A stretch of DNA of 41,395 bases. Source: Pseudomonadota bacterium (GTDB taxonomy: Bacteria > Pseudomonadota > Gammaproteobacteria > Pseudomonadales > Oleiphilaceae). The translations under genes and the position numbers were made by a program. Shown here one piece after another: positions 34,317-41,395 of this stretch. The stretch spans positions 1 through 41,395 of the forward strand of contig PDPE01000007.1 of the NCBI GenBank assembly GCA_002747395.1. The letters are read 5' to 3'. How positions within the stretch are numbered: the first letter of the stretch is position 1; each line of letters opens with the position of its first letter. Under the pieces are notes generated by a model, which was given only the letters and a program-made list of their open reading frames with translations, had not been told where the DNA came from and ran no database searches.

Positions 34317-35213
34317 TTGTCTGAAATCGCGTTTTATGGGGCACTGGAAACCGGGTTGATTTTCACCCTGGTTGCTTTTGGCATTTTTATTTCCTTTCGA
34401 GTCCTCGACTTCCCGGATCTCACCGTCGATGGAAGTTTCCCTCTTGGTGCAGCCATTTCCGCCTCCCTGATTGTATCAGGCATGAATCCCTGGATTGCGA
34501 CTGTGCTGGCTATTTGTGGTGGTGCATTGGCAGGAATCATTACAGCCCTGCTAAATGTAAAACTGAAAATTCTGCATCTTCTGGCATCAATTTTAACCAT
34601 GATCGCACTCTACTCTGTTAATCTGCGGATAATGGGAAAACCGAATATTGCCCTTCTCGGTGACCAGACTGTGCTTACTTTCATGGAATCCTGGGGATTA
34701 CCCTATTACCTGGTTGGCCCGATTGCCTTTGCTTTCGTGGCTGTGCTGGTGCTTGCCATGCTCGTCCGGTTTTTCTCGACCGATATTGGCCTTGCAATGA
34801 GAGCTACCGGCGCAAACCCCAAAATGGCGAGCGCTCAGGGCATCTCCACGTCCGGCATGATTATACTGGGAATGGCATTGTCCAACGGACTGGTCGCTCT
34901 GGCAGGGGCACTTTTCGCACAAAGTCAGGGAGTCGCAGATGTGACCATGGGGGTCGGGGTCATTGTCGTTGGACTCGCTTCAGTCATCGGGGGTGAAGCG
35001 CTACTCTCAACACGCACTCTTTTTCTCAGCATACTCGCCTGCATGGTGGGTGCAATTCTTTACCGACTTGCCATCGCTCTGGCGTTAAATGCCGATTTTA
35101 TCGGGCTTGAAGCACAAGACCTGAACCTGGTTACCGCTATTCTTGTCGCTGTGGCGATCGTGATCCCCGGCGCAAAATCATCACTCAAAACCAAATTGGC
35201 TGGAAGGCGATAA
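34317..35213 (+). CDS. ABC importer permease (TrpY-like)
   Basis: An inner-membrane permease of about 298 aa from TTG 34317, close to the usual family length. GGGAA lies about 6 nt before it. A longer frame from 34224 starts with an unlikely TTG and adds only 31 residues. About nine hydrophobic helices are visible. LDFPDLTVDGSFPLGAA, MRATGANPKMASAQGIS and VVGLASVIGGEAL are the conserved loops of the branched-chain-type permeases paired with ABC_sub_bind proteins. The ATPase start follows its stop by 3 bp. Confidence 0.88.
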   Translation: MSEIAFYGALETGLIFTLVAFGIFISFRVLDFPDLTVDGSFPLGAAISASLIVSGMNPWIATVLAICGGALAGIITALLNVKLKILHLLASILTMIALYSVNLRIMGKPNIALLGDQTVLTFMESWGLPYYLVGPIAFAFVAVLVLAMLVRFFSTDIGLAMRATGANPKMASAQGISTSGMIILGMALSNGLVALAGALFAQSQGVADVTMGVGVIVVGLASVIGGEALLSTRTLFLSILACMVGAILYRLAIALALNADFIGLEAQDLNLVTAILVAVAIVIPGAKSSLKTKLAGRR

Positions 35214-35216
35214 TCC

Positions 35217-36011
35217 GTGATTGAAATATCCAACATTCATGTCACCTTTGGCAAAGGTACACCGCTTGAGAACCGTGCGATTCAGGGGATATCACTCAGG
35301 ATACCGAAAGGCGAGTTTGTTACCGTCATTGGCAGTAACGGGGCAGGAAAATCCACATTATTAAATGTGCTGGCAGGTGACACGCTTTGTGACTGCGGAC
35401 GCATCCGGTTCGGTGACAAGGATTGCACCAGGCAGGTCACGCACAGACGAGCGACTCGTGTAGCCCGGGTTTTTCAGGATCCCAAGGCCGGAACATGTGA
35501 AAACCTCACCATTGCCGAAAACATGTCTCTGGCAAACAAGCGAGGACAGTCGCGCTGGTTAAGGGGGGCGCACAGACAAAGTGATATCGAACTCTTCAGA
35601 GAACGCCTGGCTCATCTTGACCTCGGGTTGGAAAACCGCCTTGATGACCAAATGGGGCTGCTTTCCGGTGGTCAGCGCCAGGCTGTCAGCCTGGTAATGG
35701 CGACATTGCAGCCCTCTGACATATTACTTCTCGACGAACATACAGCAGCGTTAGACCCGAAAACGGCGGGTTTTGTAATGAACCTGACAGAACAGATAAT
35801 AGCCGAGCAGAATCTGACAGCACTCATGGTCACACACAGTATGAAACAGGCTCTGGATGTTGGCTCACGAACCCTGATGCTGCATGAGGGAAAGATTGCC
35901 TTCGATGTTGCCAACCCCGAACGGAAAAATCTCGGGGTCAACGATCTGCTTCGATTATTCGAAGAAACAAAAGGGGAAGAGCTGACTGATGACAACCTGC
36001 TGCTGGAATAG
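35217..36011 (+). CDS. ABC importer ATP-binding protein (TrpZ-like)
   Basis: A 264-aa ATPase. Walker A is GSNGAGKST (about 39-47), the signature is LLSGGQRQAVSL and Walker B is ILLLDEHTAALDP. The HTAAL variant, with His after the catalytic Glu in place of Pro, is usual for this subfamily. The switch His is in VTHSMKQAL. The start is GTG 35217, 3 bp beyond the permease stop, with GGAAGG inside the permease gene, so translation is coupled. Last gene of the three-gene importer; it converges with the phosphatase gene. Confidence 0.93.
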   Translation: MIEISNIHVTFGKGTPLENRAIQGISLRIPKGEFVTVIGSNGAGKSTLLNVLAGDTLCDCGRIRFGDKDCTRQVTHRRATRVARVFQDPKAGTCENLTIAENMSLANKRGQSRWLRGAHRQSDIELFRERLAHLDLGLENRLDDQMGLLSGGQRQAVSLVMATLQPSDILLLDEHTAALDPKTAGFVMNLTEQIIAEQNLTALMVTHSMKQALDVGSRTLMLHEGKIAFDVANPERKNLGVNDLLRLFEETKGEELTDDNLLLE

Positions 36012-36037
36012 CCTTCCTGTTTCAGGATCGCGGCTTA

Positions 36038-36075
36038 CCCGATAATCGCGTGCATCCCCAATAATCGCATGCTTG
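36038..36075 (+). repeat. 19-bp tandem duplication between convergent genes
   Basis: CCCGATAATCGCGTGCATC and CCCAATAATCGCATGCTTG are adjacent, differing at three positions. They lie between the ATPase and phosphatase stops. Confidence 0.8.
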
Positions 36076-36116
36076 CCAAATAAACGGCCTTTGGTGCCTG
36101 CTGGCAACGAAAAAAA

Positions 36117-36824
36117 TCAGTTACCCCCATACTGGATGAGAATAATGGAAATATTGTCCCTGCCACCATTATTCTTCGATGTTTCCAACAAACAGTGGGC
36201 TTTGTCTCTCAGGTCAAGTTCAGACTCAAGAATCCTTGCGATATCTTCATCATTGACTTCTTCGGTCAAACCATCCGAACATAGTAAAACGACATCCCCG
36301 TCTGACAGGGAACCGGAGACGGTATCCACTCTGAGGAGGTCAACGTCACCACTACCCAACGCATGCAAAAGCACATGACGATAAGGGTGCGTTGCCGCTT
36401 CCAGGCGAGATATTTTTTCTTCTTCAACCAATTGCTCAATATAGCTGTGGTCTCTGGTCAATTGTTGCAGGAAACTGCCGTTCCAAATGTAACCTCGGCT
36501 GTCCCCTACCCACGAAATCTGATAAACACTCTGATCAATATGGCAAGCCACAATGGTTGTAGCCATACCGTCAAGATTTCTGTCGTTTTCAGAAGCTACC
36601 TGAATAGCCTTGTGTGAATTAAACAGTGCCTGCTGTAACGGCGTTCCGCGTGCCACCTCATTAAGCATGTAGCCACAGGCCATTTTGCTTGCAATCTCCC
36701 CGCTTTGATTGCCTCCCACACCATCAGCCAAAACCCATAAACCAAGTTTCGGCGCAGCCAGCAAGCTGTCCTCATTTATTTTACGAACGTGACCCTTGTC
36801 CGTTTCAGTTGCAAATCGAAGCAT
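36117..36824 (-). CDS. PP2C-family serine/threonine phosphatase
   Basis: A 236-aa soluble phosphatase of the bacterial Stp/PppA type, dependent on Mn or Mg. All core motifs are present: TDKGHVRKINEDS near the start, ADGVGGNQSGEIAS (metal Asp), GMATTIVA, SWVGDSRGY, LCSDGLTEEV and GGRDNISIILI. ATG 36824 gives the family-typical start (LRFATETDKGHVR). A GTG at 36887 would add 21 residues. No partner kinase, FHA or type VI secretion gene is visible, so its substrate is unknown. Confidence 0.9.
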   Translation of the reverse strand: MLRFATETDKGHVRKINEDSLLAAPKLGLWVLADGVGGNQSGEIASKMACGYMLNEVARGTPLQQALFNSHKAIQVASENDRNLDGMATTIVACHIDQSVYQISWVGDSRGYIWNGSFLQQLTRDHSYIEQLVEEEKISRLEAATHPYRHVLLHALGSGDVDLLRVDTVSGSLSDGDVVLLCSDGLTEEVNDEDIARILESELDLRDKAHCLLETSKNNGGRDNISIILIQYGGN

Positions 36825-36841
36825 CCACGCTACCAGGTTAA

Positions 36842-36856
36842 TGTGTAATTTACACA
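36842..36856. promoter_or_regulatory. 15-bp palindrome before the phosphatase gene
   Basis: TGTGTAATTTACACA is symmetric around its central T. It lies 18-32 bp before the phosphatase ATG and may be an operator. Confidence 0.35.
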
Positions 36857-36896
36857 GGATACAAACCCCAACCCGTACATTTCGCACAACAAAAAA

Positions 36897-36959
36897 GGCA
36901 AAACACTAACAGTTCGTTATAATTCAATTAGTTAAGTCGAATCCGAACAAGGTTTTGCC
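36897..36959. repeat. 63-bp interrupted inverted repeat
   Basis: GGCAAAAC (36897-36904) pairs exactly with GTTTTGCC (36952-36959), and inner GTTCG / CGAAC segments extend the symmetry. A TATAAT lies in the middle. Confidence 0.5.
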
Positions 36960-37291
36960 CATGACGCATTGTACCCGGGGCAGTTTTTCTTTTCACCCCT
37001 CAAATCGAAAAAAGTGCAGACCATATCTGGTGGTGAGAATAATAAAAACGAGGTAAAACGCGCATGATCATCACAATACAGTTTAAATGGGAAAGGTTTG
37101 TCTGGCTGCACCAGCCAGGGACATTGTGATTTAACAGTGTGTAACATTTGGATGTGATTTTTCAATAGACCCTGGGCTGCCCTGCATGTAATATGTAGTT
37201 ATTGACAGGTGAGAATTCAGATTCAGACCCTGATCTCTCATTCATTTTCCTTGTAAAGCTGGTTTAGCCCGACATATCGTCGGGCTTTTTT
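36930..37291 (+). ncRNA. Candidate small RNA or untranslated transcript
   Basis: A strong plus-strand terminator at 37266-37291 has no plus-strand gene to end: the nearest genes on both sides are on the minus strand. A TATAAT at 36918-36923 could start a transcript of about 360 nt; a shorter one is possible. I recognise no known RNA family, so the 5' end is only a guess. Confidence 0.3.
37266..37291 (+). terminator. Strong rho-independent terminator
   Basis: AGCCCGAC / GTCGGGCT form a perfect 8-bp GC-rich stem with a 5-nt loop, followed by six T. The T-run fixes the direction as plus strand. Confidence 0.85.
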
Positions 37292-37293
37292 AC

Positions 37294-37325
37294 TTTCGAC
37301 CCTTGCGCTTTTCGACCCTTGCACT
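37294..37325 (+). repeat. 16-bp tandem duplication
   Basis: TTTCGACCCTTGCGCT and TTTCGACCCTTGCACT are adjacent and differ at one base. They lie between the terminator and the chemoreceptor stop. Confidence 0.85.
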
Positions 37326-37358
37326 TTTAGCCCAAAAAGACTCACCGGTGCCCGACGT

Positions 37359-39485
37359 CTAGGTTTTTAACTGATGCAATTCTTTATCCAAAATATTCAC
37401 TTCTTCGCCTAACGCCTCGCCACTGCCGCGAACCTTGTTGGCCAGTTCTTGCAAGCCGTATGCGGCTTCACCAATTTCTGTCAGGTTGCGATTGATTCCT
37501 TCACCGACGGTATTTTGTTTGTTAACGGCGGTTGCGACCTGATCAATGCTGGCAACAATGTTTACTATGTGTTCGACCACTACAGACAACGACTGATTGG
37601 CTTGCGTTGTGCCACCAACAGCCAAAGTGGCACGATCAGCACCACTCTGGATAATATCGACCGCGTTACCAACCCCCGCCTTCAGAGTATCGATCATATT
37701 GGTAATCTCATCGGCGGATTCCCTGGTTTTTGAAGCCAGTGTGCGCACTTCATCCGCAACCACAGCAAAGCCTCGACCCTGTTCACCTGCTCGCGCTGCT
37801 TCAATCGCAGCATTCAAGGCCAGCAAGTTGGTTTGTTCTGCAACACCCCTGATGACTTCCAGGATGCTATTGATCTCTTCACTGTGCTGGGCAACCTGTG
37901 TAATCGCTTCGCTGGCCTTGCCCATATCCTCAGCCAGGGCGCCAACGCCTTCGACAGCACTTTTCAGTACGACTTGCGTATCACTGACGTTGTTATTGGC
38001 TCTGTCGGCTTTATCGGAAGTTTCATTTGCAACCCGGGCAACCTCGGAAACCGATGCTGACATTTCATTCATGGCCACCAACACCGTCTCGATTTTTTTG
38101 TGCTGGCGTGACGTTTGTTCTTCGGTTTCTTTTGAAATCTGACTCACGTTGCCGGATTCGGTACTCACCCTGTCATTGACTTCTTTTAAACCCTGAACCA
38201 TTTTACGCAAGCGCTTCAAGAAGGCATTGAAGCCATTGGAAAGCTCGATTAACTCTGCATGAGAGTCAATATATAGTTCTTGTGTCAAATCGCCATTGGC
38301 ACTGGACAAGTTTCGTACACGGCGATTAATCTCGTCAATAGGCCTGATCACGGAGCGAACCAGCATTGTAATGATACCAACGGCAATCAATAGAATGAGT
38401 CCGCCCACCAGAAACTGGTTGTAAGCTGATTTGGCAATATTTTCATTAATGGTTTTTGATATGGCCTCGGCCCTGGCCATGGCTACTTCTGATGGAAGTT
38501 CAATCAATAGTGACCAGGAGGTGTTAGATGCAGCAACATTAATCCGGTACGAAACATAGAGTGTGTCTCCATCATCCAGATGACTGCCGGTTTCATGTAA
38601 ATGGATCAACTTTTCCGCTTTTTGGGGCAATACCTCCTTCAAGGCCTGTCTGGGTTTATCATTATAGTGACTCGACGCAACGATCAGGCCTTTACTACTT
38701 AATAAAGAGACACGGGACTTCCCATCAAACAGTGACTGGCTCATTTCTTTCATCCATTCTTTCAAAATGGACAGGTTAATATCTACTGCGGAGACGCCAA
38801 CAAACTCCCCATTTTTAAACAGGGGGACAACCAGACTGGATATCAACTCATAATAGCCGTCATCTATTCTGTACAGATAGGGTTCTACCAGGCAGGGAGC
38901 TTTTGTATCTCTCGAACACAGATACCATTCCGCTGTGCGGTTACCGAATTCATCCATGGTATCATCGTACATGAATGACGAATCAGCGGAACGAGTAAAC
39001 TTCACCTCCCCTTTTTCATCCCGGTAATACCATAACCCCAAAACACCGGTATCGCTTGAGTGTTCAAACTGACCTCCGGCGAAGTATTTGTCATTATTAT
39101 CGTAACTGTTCGGCTCAAAAAAGGCGTAAACCGCGCTGACAGAATCGTTTCCTTCCAGCACTTCTCCCAACGTTTGTTGCAGATCCAGCCGGTCAAGACG
39201 TGAAATTGCATCCTGGGACAGATTGTACTCAATGACGCTTTTAATCACTTGTGGTATTTGAAAAGCCGATTTCAATCTGCCGGCCACTTTTTCACCATAC
39301 TGACCAGACATTGATTCAAGTTGATCAAAGACAATCTCTTTGAGATTTTTTTGTGTCTGCTGATCAATGGTCTGGCCAAGTTCTCGTATAGATAGCTGGG
39401 ATGTCACAATCAAACTGATACCCAGCGTGAGCAACAAAACTATGACAGACACGTATAACTTAAGTTTTAAGGAGAGTTTTTTCAT
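37359..39485 (-). CDS. Methyl-accepting chemotaxis protein with dCache sensor
   Basis: A chemoreceptor of about 708 aa. The first transmembrane helix is at about 9-29. A large periplasmic dCache-type domain follows (about 35-360; [18 protein letters not shown], then [16 protein letters not shown], and [10 protein letters not shown], all typical of dCache). TM2 is near 365-385 ([19 protein letters not shown]), then HAMP ([13 protein letters not shown]) and the signalling domain, with its hairpin tip ([19 protein letters not shown]) near 550. The C-terminus HQLKT lacks a CheR/CheB-tethering pentapeptide. ATG 39485 gives a normal receptor N-terminus; ATG 39521 is an alternative. The DINLS context does not show the amino-acid-binding residues clearly enough to name a ligand. 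Confidence 0.93.
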   Translation of the reverse strand: MKKLSLKLKLYVSVIVLLLTLGISLIVTSQLSIRELGQTIDQQTQKNLKEIVFDQLESMSGQYGEKVAGRLKSAFQIPQVIKSVIEYNLSQDAISRLDRLDLQQTLGEVLEGNDSVSAVYAFFEPNSYDNNDKYFAGGQFEHSSDTGVLGLWYYRDEKGEVKFTRSADSSFMYDDTMDEFGNRTAEWYLCSRDTKAPCLVEPYLYRIDDGYYELISSLVVPLFKNGEFVGVSAVDINLSILKEWMKEMSQSLFDGKSRVSLLSSKGLIVASSHYNDKPRQALKEVLPQKAEKLIHLHETGSHLDDGDTLYVSYRINVAASNTSWSLLIELPSEVAMARAEAISKTINENIAKSAYNQFLVGGLILLIAVGIITMLVRSVIRPIDEINRRVRNLSSANGDLTQELYIDSHAELIELSNGFNAFLKRLRKMVQGLKEVNDRVSTESGNVSQISKETEEQTSRQHKKIETVLVAMNEMSASVSEVARVANETSDKADRANNNVSDTQVVLKSAVEGVGALAEDMGKASEAITQVAQHSEEINSILEVIRGVAEQTNLLALNAAIEAARAGEQGRGFAVVADEVRTLASKTRESADEITNMIDTLKAGVGNAVDIIQSGADRATLAVGGTTQANQSLSVVVEHIVNIVASIDQVATAVNKQNTVGEGINRNLTEIGEAAYGLQELANKVRGSGEALGEEVNILDKELHQLKT

Positions 39486-39588
39486 CTGGCCGGCACCCGT
39501 TTCAACAAGATTCGTCAGCATTCCATTGCACTATTGCAATCGCCGCTCAAACCCGGAAAACAAGGCTTGGAACGAAGGCGTACTTTCA

Positions 39589-39630
39589 GTGTAGCTTACT
39601 GCTAATAAAGTATAGCTTACTGGTAATAAA
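39589..39630 (-). repeat. 21-bp tandem duplication upstream of the chemoreceptor gene
   Basis: Two 21-bp copies sharing the core TAGCTTACT (39589-39609 and 39610-39630) differ at two positions. They lie between the efflux-gene remnant and the chemoreceptor start. Confidence 0.85.
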
Positions 39631-39648
39631 ATGCTGCTTATTTAATGA

Positions 39649-39882
39649 CTACTCGGGCACCCAGCCACCCCCCAGTGAGCGAATCAGGGAAATCTGTGCC
39701 AAAGAAATATTGCCCTGTTCAGCGATTTGTGTCTGCTGCTGGTCGATCAGTTGGCGCTGTGTATCAATAATATTCTGGAAGTTGCCTTCACCCTCCCGAT
39801 ACAGAATTTTTGCCATATTGTAGGCTTTCTCATAGGCCTTAACGCTGTTTTGCAGGTGGTGATAGCGCTGTCGGGATTGTGT
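39649..39882 (-). pseudogene. 3' fragment of an outer-membrane efflux (TolC/NodT) gene
   Basis: Only the last 76 or so codons remain, from SRQRYHHLQNSVKAYEKAYN to a stop after LGGGWVPE. They match the intact neighbour at 40824-41395 at about 94% of bases (roughly 14 differences in 231). The similarity ends abruptly near 39882, 11 bp from the yafQ stop. Upstream of that break the frame reads into unrelated sequence. The fragment has no start of its own and is presumably dead. Confidence 0.85.
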
Positions 39883-39892
39883 GCAGCCCGCG

Positions 39893-40162
39893 CTAAAAAA
39901 GCTCGCTATGCGAACCAATTCTGGCCAGTTTAAGAGAGGTATCATCAATTTTGTATATCAAAACAAGGTCGGGTTTAATATGACAATCCCTATACCCGTG
40001 CCAGTCACCGGTTAGAGGGTGATCAAGATGTTTCGGGTCTGGCGTTTCACCTCGTTGCAAAATTGAAATTACATTGCCCACTTCAATTATGTCGGCAATT
40101 GATCTTTTGGTTATTTTCTTAAAATCTTTTTTAAATTGGGTAGAGTATTCAAGCTCATGCAT
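39893..40162 (-). CDS. yafQ: YafQ-family mRNA interferase toxin
   Basis: Ribosome-dependent endoribonuclease of a type II toxin-antitoxin pair (RelE/ParE fold), 89 aa. All residues known to matter in E. coli YafQ are present at a constant offset of two: His48, His61, Asp65, His85 and Phe89 (E. coli H50, H63, D67, H87, F91). LTGDWHGYRDCHIKPDLVLIY and GSHSELF are the family signatures. ATG 40162 overlaps the end of the antitoxin gene by 8 bp, so translation is coupled. Every catalytic residue is intact, so the toxin is probably active. Confidence 0.94.
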   Translation of the reverse strand: MHELEYSTQFKKDFKKITKRSIADIIEVGNVISILQRGETPDPKHLDHPLTGDWHGYRDCHIKPDLVLIYKIDDTSLKLARIGSHSELF

Positions 40163-40433
40163 TATCAAGCTTACCTTCACCCAGCTCATCGAAAAGTTGT
40201 TTTACGCTTGCTGCTTTATGTCCTTTTCCGCTTTCAAGTTCTGCAATAGCCTCAACCGTTTGTTTGTTCGGTTGCCTGACTTTAACTTCAAAAGGAATTC
40301 CACCATAACTAATCACAGCTTTGGCAAATAGTTGAATGGCCTGCGACGGACTGAGTCCGATCTCATCACAAACTAAAGTAAAAGCAGCTTTGGTGTCGTG
40401 GTCTATGCGTGTGCCAAGCATTTCTGTTTTCAT
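40155..40433 (-). CDS. dinJ: DinJ/RelB-family antitoxin
   Basis: Antitoxin of 92 aa. A ribbon-helix-helix DNA-binding N-terminus (TEMLGTRIDHDTKAAF, then LGLSPSQA-like GLSPSQAIQLFAKAV) precedes GIPFEVKVRQPNKQT, the DinJ signature. The C-terminal tail, which wraps the toxin, is acidic. ATG 40433 is the start; the longer frame upstream crosses the promoter and the attC-like site. It is likely to autorepress from the palindrome 14 bp upstream. Confidence 0.92.
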   Translation of the reverse strand: MKTEMLGTRIDHDTKAAFTLVCDEIGLSPSQAIQLFAKAVISYGGIPFEVKVRQPNKQTVEAIAELESGKGHKAASVKQLFDELGEGKLDNA

Positions 40434-40446
40434 AATGCACTCAAAT

Positions 40447-40463
40447 GTGTTACTTCGTAATAC
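40447..40463. promoter_or_regulatory. Candidate dinJ-yafQ operator
   Basis: GTGTTACTTCGTAATAC is a near-perfect palindrome (GTRTTAC halves around GAA) centred 22 bp before the dinJ ATG, where autorepression of the pair is expected. Confidence 0.5.
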
Positions 40464-40490
40464 ATTGCATTTTAAATCGAAGCAAAACAC

Positions 40491-40599
40491 ATAACAAGGC
40501 GCTGCATGGGACAAAATACACTGGTCACCTTTTTTACGCGGCAAGCCGCTTTTACAAAAAGTCGCCAGGCACATTCTTTCCGCGAGCACGACGTTAGTG
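40491..40599 (+). other. attC-like recombination site (integron cassette)
   Basis: A 109-bp imperfect palindrome starts with ATAACAAGGCGCTGC and ends with GACGTTAG. This is the RYYYAAC...GTTRRRY layout of an attC site. The centre is a perfect GCGGC-AA-GCCGC hairpin (40538-40549). Outward, CTGG (40521-40524) pairs with CCAG (40565-40568), and T and A runs pair between them. Outer pairing is about 60%. No integrase gene or second attC is visible, and the toxin-antitoxin genes point away from this site, so the assignment is tentative. The remaining 225 bp up to the efflux gene hold no supported gene. Confidence 0.5.
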
Positions 40600-40823
40600 C
40601 TCCTTGAGCCGGGTAGTCATAGCTGAATGTCTGCCGGATAAATCACCCTTTCTGTCAGAACACCTGTCGCGTCATTTGATTTTCACTAGACCGGGATCAG
40701 GTTAAAGCCAATCCGGAGCAATGGCTATCCTGGGTGTATGGGCTTGGGTGTACTAGAAAAAACTGGCTGAATCAGAAAGCATCCAGACTGAGTCTGTCAC
40801 GCAGGATTGTCCTAAGCTCAGGA

Positions 40824-41395
40824 TCATTTCTCAATACCTTTGCCTGACGAGCCGGACATATCCTCGGGCACCCAGCCGCCCCCCAGTGAGCGAATCAGGG
40901 AAATCTGTGCCAAAGAAATATTGCCCTGTTCAGCGATTTGGGTTTGCTGCTGATCGATCAACTGGCGCTGTGTGTCAATAATATTCTGGAAGTTGCCTTC
41001 GCCCTCCCGATACAGAATTTTTGCCATGTTGTAGGCTTTCTCATAGGCCTTGACGCTGTTTTGCAGGTGGTAATAACGCTGTCGGGACTGCGCCAGTGCC
41101 GTCAGCGAGTTTTCCACATCCTGCAAACCGCGGAATATGGCAAGACGGTACGCAGCCAGCGATTGCTGGAAAACCGCATCCTGTGCCAACAGATTGTTTT
41201 CCAGGCGTTTCGCATTAAACAGTGGAATCGACACGGAGGGGCCGATACTAAACCCCAGACTGTCTTTACTGAACAATTTCCCCGGGCCACCACCAAAGAG
41301 GGTTGGCACACCATCGGCGACCTGTAGATTAATGGAACCTGACAGACTGATTCGAGGATAGCGATCCAGACTGGCCACCTGCGCACGTGCTGCCG
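40824..41395 (-). CDS. Outer-membrane efflux lipoprotein, NodT/TolC family (5' end beyond window)
   Basis: The C-terminal 189 residues of an outer-membrane channel of an RND-type efflux system. The frame is open to the right edge. The visible part has the second repeat of the OEP domain: AQVASLDRYPRISLSGS (strand region), FSIGPSVSIPLFNAKRLENN, and long coiled-coil helices (YEKAYNMAKILYREGEGNFQ, then DTQRQLIDQQQTQIAE). It ends in LGGGWVPE plus a 12-residue Gly/Ser-rich extension that the downstream fragment lacks. Partner RND and adaptor genes would be expected further to the right. Confidence 0.9.
   Translation of the reverse strand, partial: AARAQVASLDRYPRISLSGSINLQVADGVPTLFGGGPGKLFSKDSLGFSIGPSVSIPLFNAKRLENNLLAQDAVFQQSLAAYRLAIFRGLQDVENSLTALAQSRQRYYHLQNSVKAYEKAYNMAKILYREGEGNFQNIIDTQRQLIDQQQTQIAEQGNISLAQISLIRSLGGGWVPEDMSGSSGKGIEK

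Larger units (their letters stand above)
36825..37358. other. Long intergenic region with palindromes and a terminator
   Basis: This 534-bp gap separates the phosphatase start from the chemoreceptor stop. It contains two palindromes, a perfect TATAAT on the plus strand (36918-36923), a strong plus-strand terminator and a 16-bp duplication, all listed separately. A minus-strand frame of 77 codons (36932-37165) has no recognisable product or ribosome site and I do not call it. Confidence 0.5.

Noticed and set aside
36932..37165. A 77-codon minus-strand frame
   Set aside because: No ribosome site, no signal or domain, and it overlaps an inverted repeat. It could still be a small gene, but nothing supports it.
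40824..40866. Short minus-strand frame overlapping the efflux gene end (KVLRNDPELRTILRD)
   Set aside because: It looks protein-like, but it has no start and only about 30 codons, so I cannot separate a real gene end from chance.

Overview
The window reads as chromosomal DNA of a motile, Gram-negative gammaproteobacterium of the Pseudomonas / marine oil-degrader type. The evidence is family-level only: a Pseudomonas-ordered flg cluster with sigma-54-type promoters, a family I.1/I.2 lipase with its dedicated foldase, a MASE2 adenylate cyclase, a bimodular QueF beside an ABC-2 exporter, and a dinJ-yafQ module. No 16S rRNA, tRNA or other marker allows a genus call.

Layout. 1-1.2 kb: the end of a secreted protein gene running off the left edge, then about 740 bp of decayed coding DNA. 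1.2-3.4 kb: a secreted triacylglycerol lipase and its membrane-anchored foldase, facing each other tail to tail. 3.7-5.6 kb: a multi-pass GT-C-like membrane protein with a TPR-like tail. 5.6-8.1 kb: a FATP-type acyl-CoA synthetase and an unknown protein. 8.4-21.4 kb: the flagellar rod, hook and hook-filament junction genes flgBCDE, flgF and flgGHIJKL, all on the minus strand, with -24/-12 promoters in front of flgB, flgF and flgG. 21.7-29.3 kb: nitroreductase, adenylate cyclase, queF overlapping an ABC-2 exporter, two unrelated lipoproteins and a PilZ protein. 29.7-36.0 kb: a ferric-iron uptake pair (binding protein and fused permease, no ATPase here), a small zinc-ribbon membrane protein, and a complete three-gene ABC importer of the ABC_sub_bind class. 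36.1-39.5 kb: a PP2C phosphatase, a possible small-RNA locus with a strong terminator, and a dCache chemoreceptor. 39.6-41.4 kb: a dinJ-yafQ toxin-antitoxin pair preceded by an attC-like palindrome and flanked by two roughly 94% identical copies of the 3' end of an outer-membrane efflux gene.

The most unusual feature is a pattern rather than a gene. At least fifteen gene junctions carry short imperfect tandem duplications (8-24 bp units, 2-7 copies), each with a different unit sequence. Some repeat a Shine-Dalgarno region just before a start codon (before the acyl-CoA synthetase and flgJ). One repeats the last codons and stop of the upstream gene (flgD). One is a run of in-frame stop codons (after flgE). 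The variety of units suggests a local duplication process tolerated between genes rather than one repeat family. The other region worth attention is the toxin-antitoxin / attC-like / duplicated efflux-gene segment at the right end, which looks like a mobile cassette or recombination scar.

Functionally the window joins motility (hook-basal body, chemoreceptor, PilZ and cyclase signalling) with lipid use (lipase, foldase, acyl-CoA synthetase) and nutrient or metal transport.
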